Of a DNA stretch of 31,276 bases, positions 24,618-31,276 are shown in pieces. The notes beneath the pieces were generated by a model. That model did no database searches and had not been told where the DNA came from. It saw only the letters and a program-made list of their open reading frames with translations. The stretch covers positions 1 through 31,276 of the forward strand of contig SLNI01000178.1 in assembly GCA_007133115.1 (NCBI GenBank), in the 5' to 3' direction. Origin of the DNA: Thioalkalivibrio sp. (GTDB taxonomy: Bacteria; Pseudomonadota; Gammaproteobacteria; Ectothiorhodospirales; Ectothiorhodospiraceae). The position numbers and the translations under genes are program-made. Position 1 is the stretch's first letter, and every line of letters starts with the position of its first letter.

Positions 24618-26471
24618 TTACCGGCCATAACGCTGCTGCGCCAACGGCACAAAGATCTCGACCGGGATGGCGGACAGATTCAGCCCCAGTTGAGTCTGCT
24701 GCAGGTTTTCGATCCGCCGATCAATGAAGGCAAGCGTCTGGCGGCGCATCAGGAAGGTGTACGCCTGATCTTCGTAGAGGATCCGTTCCGCGTTCCGCCA
24801 GAGCTCCATCCGCTTTGTTTCATCCACTTCGGAGCGCGCCGCCTCGATCGCTCGATCCAGCTCGGGATTCCGGTAATGGATGAAATTGTCGCCCCCACTC
24901 ACCGTCTGGCTGGAGTGGAACATCTGGAAGATATCGGTCTCCACACCGCTGGTCCAGGCCAGCGTGATCGCGTCGAAATCCTTGCGGTTCAAAAGATCCA
25001 GCATGACCGACCACTCCGTCGGTCGCGGCCGCAGCAGGATGCCCGCACGCGCATAGATGTCGCGCAGGAACAGCACCATGCGCCGCGTATCCTCATTGTC
25101 CTGGAAGAACACGAGGTCAAAGATGAAGGGCTCACCGGCTTCGTTGATCAGGATTCCATCCGCATTGCGTTCGCGGTAACCGGCCTCGGCCAGGAGTTCC
25201 TGTGCCCGTTCCACGTTGTAGGCAATGGGCTTGAGTTCGGGGTCGTGCTGGGGACTGCGTGGATTGAATGGACTGACCGCCGGTTCGGCATAGCCCAGCA
25301 TCACTTCCTCGATGACCCGTTGGACGTCGGTGAGGTGGCTCATGGCCAGACGCACCCGGGGATCGGCAAAGCGCGTGGGTTCGCCACCGCGTTCCTGATT
25401 CCAGGCGATGTAGGCGTAGCCAGCCGTGGGACTCATGTACTCGTAGGTATCGGCGCGCTCGCGCAAGGCGGCGTCGTCGCGCAGACGCGCGTACTCGCGT
25501 GGGCGCGCACCGTAGACGTCGATTTCGCCGTTGCGGAAGGTGGTGAGGCGTGCGCTGTCATTCTGGATCACGCGCCAGACCAGCCGGTCGAACGGGGGGT
25601 CAATCGGGCCCCAGTAACGCGGGTTGCGCTCGAGCTCGACACGCCCGGAATCCGGGGTCCAGGAGAGCGGATCGGCCAGCCGGTAAGGCCCGGAACCCAG
25701 CAGGATGCCGCGCGACTGGTTGAAGGTCTCGGGTTCGTCGAGGTAGCGCGCGTAGAAATGCTCGGCCAGCACATCCAGCCCGCCCGCCAGCTGCAGGGCG
25801 TTGAAATAGGGTTCCGCGAAGGTGAAGACAACCGTGAGGTCATCGAGCGCCTCCACGCTCTCGAGCTTTTCCAGGTAGGCCCGGCTGCGGGGCGCCGCAA
25901 TGCGCTCGTCCATCACGAAGCGGAAGGTGAACGCCACATCCCGAGCGGTGAGCGGCTCTCCATCCGAGAAACGCAGGCCAGGCTGCAGCCGGAAGGTCAG
26001 GATCATTCCGTCTTCGGAAAACGTCCAGGAATCGGCCAGCAGACCCTGCCATTCCAGCGTATCCGGATCACGCTGAAGCAAGGATTCCAATACGTAAGCC
26101 TGCACTTCCGAAGCATAGGCGTCGCTGGAAACGTAAGGCGTAAGGGTAGCGAGTCCGGTCGGAAAGGCGCGTACCAGCCAGTCTCCATCCGCATAGTCCG
26201 GGCGCTCCGTCATCTGCCGTACGCGCTCGAAGGCGGGCGGCAGACCCTGAGCCTGCCGCCCGCCCGCGGAAAACGCGAACTCGCCTGCGGCCAGTTCATC
26301 CTGCAACCGCTGCAGTCCGGTTCGCAGCGAGCGCAGATCCTGCACCTGCTCGCGCATCAGATTCTCCATCGTCGTCAGACGCTCCCATTGCCGGTCGACC
26401 TGGACCATGATGAGCAGCATCAGCACGCCCAGCACGATCAGGCTGACGATCCATCCAAGATGACGGCTCAC
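24618..26471 (-). CDS. family 5 extracellular solute-binding protein, membrane-anchored
   Basis: A 617-residue oligopeptide/nickel-type binding protein (SBP_bac_5), with the class landmarks LADSWTFSEDGMILTFRLQPGLRFSDGEPL split over residues near 145-175 and a C-terminal half with RAQELLAEAGY. Instead of a cleavable or lipoprotein signal, the N-terminus is an uncleaved-looking anchor (about 7-25, LGWIVSLIVLGVLMLLIMV) followed by a heptad-like coiled coil (about 27-62) before the binding domain. No cysteine lipobox is present. GGAGG 8 nt upstream supports the ATG at 26471. It is the first gene of the operon; the substrate is not predictable. Confidence 0.9.
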   Translation of the reverse strand: MSRHLGWIVSLIVLGVLMLLIMVQVDRQWERLTTMENLMREQVQDLRSLRTGLQRLQDELAAGEFAFSAGGRQAQGLPPAFERVRQMTERPDYADGDWLVRAFPTGLATLTPYVSSDAYASEVQAYVLESLLQRDPDTLEWQGLLADSWTFSEDGMILTFRLQPGLRFSDGEPLTARDVAFTFRFVMDERIAAPRSRAYLEKLESVEALDDLTVVFTFAEPYFNALQLAGGLDVLAEHFYARYLDEPETFNQSRGILLGSGPYRLADPLSWTPDSGRVELERNPRYWGPIDPPFDRLVWRVIQNDSARLTTFRNGEIDVYGARPREYARLRDDAALRERADTYEYMSPTAGYAYIAWNQERGGEPTRFADPRVRLAMSHLTDVQRVIEEVMLGYAEPAVSPFNPRSPQHDPELKPIAYNVERAQELLAEAGYRERNADGILINEAGEPFIFDLVFFQDNEDTRRMVLFLRDIYARAGILLRPRPTEWSVMLDLLNRKDFDAITLAWTSGVETDIFQMFHSSQTVSGGDNFIHYRNPELDRAIEAARSEVDETKRMELWRNAERILYEDQAYTFLMRRQTLAFIDRRIENLQQTQLGLNLSAIPVEIFVPLAQQRYGR

Positions 26472-26694
26472 TCGAACCTCCGGGTTATCGGTGACAGGCC
26501 GCTTTCGGGAAAACCCCTATGGCGCATCTTGGCACCGGTGGTCGCACAGCGGCCGCATCGGTATGATCGACTGCAGCCACGAGCGTTCCGGAACCATGCG
26601 GGGAATGGTGCAGTCATGCCTGCCCCGGCTGCAATAGCCCGGACCTCCGGCAGGAGCCGACGATGGCCGATCCAAACACCACGAGGAGAAACTG

Positions 26695-27492
26695 ATGGGC
26701 TTTCTGCAGGGTAAACGCGCGCTGATCGTTGGCGTCGCGAGCAACCGTTCGATCGCCTACGGCATTGCCGAAGCGATGCACCGCGAAGGCGCCGAACTGG
26801 CCTTCACGTACCAGAATGAGCGACTTCGCGAGCGGGTCGAAAAACTCGTCGCGGGTTTCGATGCCGACATTCTGGTGCCCTGTAACGTCGAGAGCGATAC
26901 GGAGATCGAGCAGGTTTTCGAACGGCTCGACGACTACTGGGATGGTCTGGACATCCTGGTGCACTCCGTCGCCTTCGCGCCCAAGGAACAGCTGGAAGGG
27001 GATTTTCTGGACAACATCACCCGGGACGGCTTCCGAATCGCCCATGATGTGAGTTCCTACAGTCTGGCGGCGATGGCGAAAGCCGGGCGTGGCATGATGA
27101 AGGATCGCAACGCCGCCATCCTGACGCTCAGCTACCTGGGAGCGGTACGGGCCATGCCCAGCTATAACGTGATGGGTCTCGCAAAGGCCAGCCTGGAAGC
27201 CAACGTCCGTTACCTCGCCTATACGCTTGGACCGGAAGGGACCCGGGTCAACGCGGTATCGGCCGGGCCGATACGCACCCTGGCGGCGGCCGGTATCGGC
27301 GACTTCCGGCGCATTCTCGATCACGTCGAACAGAATGCGCCGTTGCGCCGCAACGTGACCACCGAGCAAGTGGGCAATGCCGGCGCGTTCCTGTGCTCCG
27401 ACCTTGCATCCGGTATCACCGGTGAAATCACCTACGTGGACTCGGGATACAGCATCCTGGGTCTGGGCCCAGGCGAAGTAGGACTCGGCTGA
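26695..27492 (+). CDS. fabI: enoyl-[acyl-carrier-protein] reductase (NADH)
   Basis: FabI catalyses the last reduction of each fatty acid elongation cycle. The 265-residue short-chain dehydrogenase has the FabI cofactor motif [13 protein letters not shown] and the catalytic Tyr147, Tyr157 and Lys164 in [21 protein letters not shown]. Residue 93 is alanine where E. coli has Gly93, which is common in other FabI proteins. A strong ribosome-binding site, GAGGAG, lies 6 nt upstream of the ATG. The 223-bp gap to the divergent ABC operon holds a TATGAT hexamer at 26562 without a good -35 and a CCTGCC/GGCAGG inverted repeat (26619-26654). The gene converges on ppiD. Confidence 0.97.
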   Translation: MGFLQGKRALIVGVASNRSIAYGIAEAMHREGAELAFTYQNERLRERVEKLVAGFDADILVPCNVESDTEIEQVFERLDDYWDGLDILVHSVAFAPKEQLEGDFLDNITRDGFRIAHDVSSYSLAAMAKAGRGMMKDRNAAILTLSYLGAVRAMPSYNVMGLAKASLEANVRYLAYTLGPEGTRVNAVSAGPIRTLAAAGIGDFRRILDHVEQNAPLRRNVTTEQVGNAGAFLCSDLASGITGEITYVDSGYSILGLGPGEVGLG

Positions 27493-27498
27493 AAGTTC

Positions 27499-27529
27499 GG
27501 GTGGGCCGTCGAAAGCGGCCCGCCCACCC
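27499..27529. terminator. bidirectional hairpin between fabI and ppiD
   Basis: GGGCCG pairs with CGGCCC around a 7-nt loop, extended by GGGT with ACCC across a 4-nt bulge; an alternative 8-bp outer stem GGGTGGGC/GCCCACCC is also possible. It fills the 42-bp gap between two convergent stop codons. T-runs are weak on both sides, so strength is uncertain. Confidence 0.6.
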
Positions 27530-27534
27530 CCAAA

Positions 27535-29442
27535 CTACTCGAGATTTCCCAGGTAACGCTTGATCTCGGCCTCGGACTCGAGCCACGCCATGTACGCCTC
27601 CAACTCAGCGTCCGAGTAGGCCATCTTCAGATCGTCCGCCACCCGCCGCAACTGTTCCGGGTCGTCGTCGAGAGTCACCGTTTCCACCGACTCCAGCACG
27701 ACGACGGCGAAATCACCATTGGCGAGGCGCACGGTATCGATCGCCGCGCCCGAAGCGCTGTCCGGAGCCGGCATACGAAACAGGCTGACCGTGAGGGCGG
27801 GCGGGACATCGACGTCGCCCTCGGGACCCGTCATCCGATGCACCGCTACGGACCGCGTCCAGCCGTCCGGATCCGCCTCGGCGAGATCCACCACGTCGGC
27901 GCCCGCCCGCAGCTCAGCCGCAAGGGACTCGCCCTGATCCCGTGCTGCCTGAGCCGCAGCATCCCGCCGCAGAAGCTCGCGTATCTCCGCCGCGACCTCG
28001 TCCATGGGTCGTAGGCTGGGTTCCTGTCTTTGTTCCAGACGCAGCACGAGGGTACTGCCGTCGGGCAGATCCACCGCCTCGCTGTTGCGGCCATCCGTCC
28101 GCACGGCCGAACTGAAGGCCGCCTCACGCACGGGCCTCAGCGCCGCGACACCCTCGCCCGACTCCCGCGTGAACCAGTCGGAGACTCGGATGTCCAGGCC
28201 CGTCGCACGGGATGCTGGCACCAGGCTGTCAGGATTCTCGAACGTCTGCGCAAGCAGATTGTCGAGAATCTGGATCTGACGCTGCTCGGCTCGACGATCC
28301 CGGAGGTCCCGCTCGACCTCCTCACGGACTTCCTCGAAGGGTTGAGCGCGTGACGGTTCAATCGCCGTGACCTCGATCACGTGCCACCCGAGACGGGTCT
28401 TGATTGGCTGGCTGATCAGACCCTCGGGCAGTGAGAAGATCACCGTCTCCAACACCTGGTCGAGATCTCCGCGAGCGATGCGGCCCAGATCGCCTCCACG
28501 CGCCGCGGACAGGCTGTCCTCGGAGAATTCCCGTGCCAATTCCCCAAACTCAGCGCCCGCATCGAGCCGGGCACGCAGATCCCGAATACGCCCTTCTGCA
28601 TCCTCGGCGTTCCCTGCGACCAGAATTTGCCGCACCCGGCGCAGCTCCGGTTCTGCATAGCGCTGAATGTTGACCTCGTAGTGTTCCCGTACCTCTTCGT
28701 CGCGGACATCGATATCCGCCTCCAGAAGCGCGGGATCAAGACGAAGATACGCAACCTGCAGCCGTTCCGGCGTCGTGAACCGTTCGGGATTTTCGTTGTA
28801 GTACGTCTCGACCGCTTCCTGATCAACGACGTCGGGACGATCGAAATCGGCGGCCGCAAACATTTTCCAGCTTGCGAGACGCACCTGGTTGCGCAAACGC
28901 GCGTATTCCGCAACGTCCTGCGTCGGCAGATCACCGCTGGCGTCGATGGCCTGCTGGATATGCGAAAGTACGATGGACTGTGCGATGTCCCGCTCGAAAT
29001 CTCCTGGCGAGATTCTTTGAGCTTCAAGCACCGTACGGTAGCGTTCCGGGCTGAACTGACCGTTTTCCAGAAATGCGGAAATGTCGCGGATCTCCCGAAT
29101 CACACCCGAGGCCGATGCACGGAACCCGGCATCCTCCGCCGCCTGGCGCAGAAGCTCCCGTTGAATCAGCGATTCCAGGGCCGCATTGCGGAGTGCGCGC
29201 TCATCGAACATTTCGGGAGGAATCTGGCCCCCGAACGCGCGGGCGATCTGGTCGCGCTGCACCCGGGTTTCCTGCTGCACGATGCGCACCGGTATCTCCT
29301 GGCCGTTGACCTCGGCCGCCACCAAAGGCCCTGCACCACCGAAATATTCACCGAGACCCCAGAGCGCGAACGGGATCGCGATCAGGCCGATAACCACATA
29401 GGCGACCCAACCGGACGCCTTGTCCCGAATCGATTGCAGCAT
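27535..29442 (-). CDS. ppiD: periplasmic peptidyl-prolyl isomerase / chaperone PpiD
   Basis: PpiD is an inner-membrane-anchored chaperone at the SecYEG exit. The 635-residue product (E. coli 623) starts MLQSIRDKASGWVAYVVIG with one membrane segment at 12-30, followed by a SurA-like N-terminal domain with FGGQIPPEMFDE and a parvulin domain at about 268-361 (RQILV to GWHVIEV), then a C-terminal chaperone part. I use the ATG at 29442, the family start; the frame open to 29673 would add 77 residues without family match and cover the yjbQ leader. In many relatives ppiD follows clpX-lon-hupB; those genes are not next to it here, where the upstream neighbour is the divergent yjbQ. Confidence 0.94.
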   Translation of the reverse strand: MLQSIRDKASGWVAYVVIGLIAIPFALWGLGEYFGGAGPLVAAEVNGQEIPVRIVQQETRVQRDQIARAFGGQIPPEMFDERALRNAALESLIQRELLRQAAEDAGFRASASGVIREIRDISAFLENGQFSPERYRTVLEAQRISPGDFERDIAQSIVLSHIQQAIDASGDLPTQDVAEYARLRNQVRLASWKMFAAADFDRPDVVDQEAVETYYNENPERFTTPERLQVAYLRLDPALLEADIDVRDEEVREHYEVNIQRYAEPELRRVRQILVAGNAEDAEGRIRDLRARLDAGAEFGELAREFSEDSLSAARGGDLGRIARGDLDQVLETVIFSLPEGLISQPIKTRLGWHVIEVTAIEPSRAQPFEEVREEVERDLRDRRAEQRQIQILDNLLAQTFENPDSLVPASRATGLDIRVSDWFTRESGEGVAALRPVREAAFSSAVRTDGRNSEAVDLPDGSTLVLRLEQRQEPSLRPMDEVAAEIRELLRRDAAAQAARDQGESLAAELRAGADVVDLAEADPDGWTRSVAVHRMTGPEGDVDVPPALTVSLFRMPAPDSASGAAIDTVRLANGDFAVVVLESVETVTLDDDPEQLRRVADDLKMAYSDAELEAYMAWLESEAEIKRYLGNLE

Positions 29443-29638
29443 GCTATTTCCGTCAAACGTGGAGGGATTGAAGCGACGCCATGATACCAAGGACGCCCGC
29501 CCCGGCATATGCATCCGTTGCAGTGACACTCCTGATTGCGATCCTGCGTTGAAACGACTGCCGCTTACCCGATAGGCTTTGGCACTCAGGGTCACGGAGC
29601 CAACGGGGTCGCCGCGGCCATCCGAAGCGGAGAAGGCA

Positions 29639-30058
29639 TTGCGACAGGCCACGTATTCCCTGAGCATACCCACCCAGGGTCAGGGACTCTATGAGTGCAC
29701 CGACGAGGTCACTCGCTGGAGCCGACAGACCGGAATCGACCGGGGCCTGCTGACGGTTTTCGTCCAGCACACCTCCGCCAGCCTGCTGATCCAGGAGAAC
29801 GCCGACTCCGATGTCCGTGCCGACCTCGAGGCCTTTTTTTCCCGGCTGGTGCCTGAGGGCGTGGGGCGCTACAGGCATCAGTCGGAAGGACCGGACGATA
29901 TGCCCGCGCATATTCGCGGGGCCCTGACTCAGACCCACCTGGCGATACCCGTGGACGCGGGTTCACCGAGCCTTGGAACCTGGCAGGGGGTCTTCCTGTT
30001 CGAGCATCGCCGGGCCCCGCAGACTCGGCAGATACTGCTCCACCTGATCGGAGAGTGA
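29639..30058 (+). CDS. yjbQ: YjbQ family protein (UPF0047), TTG start
   Basis: A 139-residue protein of the YjbQ family, for which thiamin phosphate synthase side activity has been reported and whose true role is unclear. The family signature is present: FVQHTSASLLIQENADSDVR, then EGPDDMPAHIRGAL and GTWQGVFLFEHR with conserved His and Asp/Glu residues. I choose the TTG at 29639 because GGAG lies 6 nt upstream and the resulting length matches E. coli YjbQ (138); the frame runs back to another TTG at 29579. It is divergent from ppiD (196-bp gap) and convergent with the glycine-zipper lipoprotein gene. Confidence 0.9.
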   Translation: MRQATYSLSIPTQGQGLYECTDEVTRWSRQTGIDRGLLTVFVQHTSASLLIQENADSDVRADLEAFFSRLVPEGVGRYRHQSEGPDDMPAHIRGALTQTHLAIPVDAGSPSLGTWQGVFLFEHRRAPQTRQILLHLIGE

Positions 30059-30060
30059 GC

Positions 30061-30087
30061 CGGCGCACGCCCCGAGGGCGCGCGCCG
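30061..30087. terminator. bidirectional hairpin between yjbQ and the glycine-zipper lipoprotein gene
   Basis: CGGCGCACGCCC (30061-30072) pairs with GGGCGCGCGCCG (30076-30087), a 12-bp stem with one A/C mismatch and a 3-nt loop, in the 35-bp gap between convergent stop codons. No T-run follows on either strand. Confidence 0.55.
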
Positions 30088-30093
30088 TCGATC

Positions 30094-30546
30094 CTACTGA
30101 TTGATCCAGCGCCCGCTGGAATCGCGGCAGGCCGTGCTCACGATGGTTTCCGGCCGCCCGTCCATCATCGCCTCGACGCGGTACTCCCGGCAGTCCCGCC
30201 CAGCCGATTGAAATGTCCGGGTCGGAGTCGTCTCGTATCGATAACCGGTATTCGGGTTGGTCCAGGCCACCGGGCGATGGTCAGGCGCGGTCTCCAGGGT
30301 TTGCGAAACCCGCATGCGGTCCGCATCGTCCAGGTTGCGACCCAGCGTGCCGCCGATCATGGCCCCACCAAGGGTGCCGGCGATGATCGCTGCCGTGGTG
30401 CCACGGCCGCCGCCCACCTGGGTGCCGAGCAGACCGCCCAGTGCGCCCCCCACGACCGCCCCGGTCTGTTCCTGTGTCGGCTGTTGCGCACACGCACCCA
30501 GGGTCAGGGCCACTGCCGCGATCATCACTGCTCCGAAGACTTTCAT
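30094..30546 (-). CDS. glycine-zipper 2TM lipoprotein, 17 kDa surface antigen-like (copy 1)
   Basis: A 150-residue outer membrane-type lipoprotein. The signal peptide ends in LGAC, with the lipidated Cys near residue 19. The next part is a glycine-zipper 2TM domain (VVGGALGGLLGTQVGGG and AAIIAGTLGGAMIGGTLG), then a soluble domain with WTNPNTGYRY and two cysteines (CREY, ACRD). Glycine-zipper lipoproteins of this type resemble the Rickettsia 17 kDa antigen; function is unknown. The ATG at 30546 has GGAGGT 8 nt upstream. The head-to-head gene at 30760 is its paralogue. Confidence 0.85.
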   Translation of the reverse strand: MKVFGAVMIAAVALTLGACAQQPTQEQTGAVVGGALGGLLGTQVGGGRGTTAAIIAGTLGGAMIGGTLGRNLDDADRMRVSQTLETAPDHRPVAWTNPNTGYRYETTPTRTFQSAGRDCREYRVEAMMDGRPETIVSTACRDSSGRWINQ

Positions 30547-30899
30547 TGCAACACCTCCTGTCTGTCCCATACCGGGGTAAGGGGAACCCCTTCTGGCGAG
30601 TACGATACCGCTCGAAACCTGAACAGAAGGTGAAAGACGGCATCGTGGACCCGGCGCCCAGGGAACGCCCTTCGCCCCACACAGGCGAATCAGAACCTCG
30701 ACCCGGGATCCGCTATCCTTATCGTTGAATCCTCAAGCAGAACGGGGGAAACCCAGGTCATGAAACGATTCACCGTACTCGCCGCAATCACGGCAGGCGC
30801 CCTCGCATTGGGCGGCTGCGCCACACAACAGGGCCAGCAGGAACAGGTCGGCATGGTCATCGGGGGGGTGCTGGGGGGTCTGCTCGGCACCCAGGTGGG
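30413..30899. repeat. inverted repeat from head-to-head paralogous genes
   Basis: A 23-bp stretch of the plus-strand gene (30877-30899, starting GGTCTGCTCGG) occurs as its exact reverse complement in the minus-strand gene (30413-30435). It encodes the GLLGTQVG segment of both proteins and lies within a longer, imperfect inverted repeat covering the two glycine-zipper domains. Confidence 0.8.
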
Positions 30900-31221
30900 G
30901 GGCGGACGCGGCACCCAGGCCGCAATCATCGCCGGCACGCTGGCGGGAGCAGCCATCGGTGGTGCCGTAGGACAGTCCATGGACGAACTGGATCGCCTGA
31001 AGACCGCGCAGACGCTGGAGACCGTGCGAACCGGGGTGTCTTCGCAGTGGCGGAACCCCGATACGGGCAACGTTTTCGCCGTCACGCCGACCAGTACTTT
31101 CGAAACCGCAACCGGTCCCTGCCGCGAGTACACCATGGACGCCGTGATCGGTGGACGCACCGAGCAGATCTACGGCACGGCGTGCCGTACGGCGGATGGG
31201 GACTGGCAGATCCGCAACTGA
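30760..31221 (+). CDS. glycine-zipper 2TM lipoprotein, 17 kDa surface antigen-like (copy 2)
   Basis: A 153-residue lipoprotein, paralogous to the divergent gene ending at 30546. The signal peptide ends in the lipobox LGGC (Cys20). It has the same glycine zipper (VIGGVLGGLLGTQVGGG, AAIIAGTLAGAAIGGAVG) and soluble domain (WRNPDTGNVF, CREYTMDAV, YGTACRTADGDWQ). Many positions outside the zipper also agree, so the pair arose by duplication. The ribosome-binding site is a weak GGGGGAA or CAGG. The 213-bp gap between the pair holds the promoters; a TATCCT at 30714 is a poor -10 candidate. The last 55 bases of the window hold nothing recognisable. Confidence 0.85.
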   Translation: MKRFTVLAAITAGALALGGCATQQGQQEQVGMVIGGVLGGLLGTQVGGGRGTQAAIIAGTLAGAAIGGAVGQSMDELDRLKTAQTLETVRTGVSSQWRNPDTGNVFAVTPTSTFETATGPCREYTMDAVIGGRTEQIYGTACRTADGDWQIRN

Positions 31222-31276
31222 CGCGCCGCCCGGTTTCAGCCCGCCGGTCCCGCGTCCGGGACGTGCACGAACCCCC

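Noticed and set aside
24375..26714. A 779-codon open frame on the plus strand
   Set aside because: It is antisense to the binding-protein gene. Its product has no recognisable domain, and long antisense frames are expected in GC-rich coding DNA. The same holds for the frames at 4614-6284, 6435-8072 and 22010-23305.
26971..26973. Ala93 of FabI as a triclosan-resistance mutation
   Set aside because: E. coli has Gly93, but alanine is common at this position in FabI proteins of other bacteria, so no resistance can be inferred.

Overview
The window is a GC-rich, gene-dense stretch of an ordinary gammaproteobacterial chromosome. I infer this from gene order. The block grpE, nadK, recN, bamE, rnfH, ratA, smpB has the order and orientations known from Escherichia coli, and the clusters psd/epmA/efp/epmB, mltD/methyltransferase/rnhA/dnaQ and ppiD/fabI also fit that class. 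The presence of hrcA, a fur gene divergent from bamE, and a FimX-type signalling protein points away from the enterics, towards lineages such as Chromatiales/Ectothiorhodospiraceae or Xanthomonadales-like groups; the exact genus cannot be told. I see no rRNA, tRNA, CRISPR array, prophage or insertion sequence.

Layout. 1-2167: a 5'-truncated, catalytically degenerate GGDEF-EAL (FimX-like) gene, then psd. 2171-4837: the EF-P cluster (efp-epmA leftward, epmB divergent). 4863-9861: leftward heat-shock cluster hrcA-grpE-dnaK-dnaJ. It has a CIRCE-like operator with a sigma-70 promoter before hrcA, a near-consensus sigma-32 promoter before dnaK, a weaker one before grpE, and two hairpins between dnaK and dnaJ. 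10027-12623: nadK-recN. 12645-13498: fur (leftward, TTG start) and bamE (rightward). 13525-15669: an SNF-type sodium symporter, ratA and rnfH in one tightly overlapping leftward operon. 15810-16289: smpB, apparently leaderless. 16326-18228: leftward YafS-like methyltransferase, rnhA, dnaQ (TTG start). 18227-19804: mltD, whose start codon overlaps that of the divergent methyltransferase. 19971-20360: a small exported RcnB/CigR-like protein. 20389-26471: a leftward four-gene oligopeptide-type ABC transporter (binding protein, two permeases, double ATPase) with unusual extra membrane segments and a membrane-anchored binding protein. 26695-29442: convergent fabI and ppiD. 29639-31221: yjbQ and two head-to-head paralogous glycine-zipper lipoproteins.

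How the genes work together. Most are housekeeping: protein folding (DnaK/DnaJ/GrpE, PpiD, BamE), translation quality control (EF-P and its modification enzymes, SmpB), DNA replication and repair (DnaQ, RNase HI, RecN), lipid synthesis (Psd, FabI), NADP synthesis and iron control. No wholly new system is evident. The points most worth a second look are the mixed HrcA/sigma-32 control of the chaperone genes, the symporter inserted into and coupled with the ratA-rnfH pair, the expanded ABC permeases, the mltD/methyltransferase start-codon overlap, several TTG or leaderless starts, and the divergent glycine-zipper pair.
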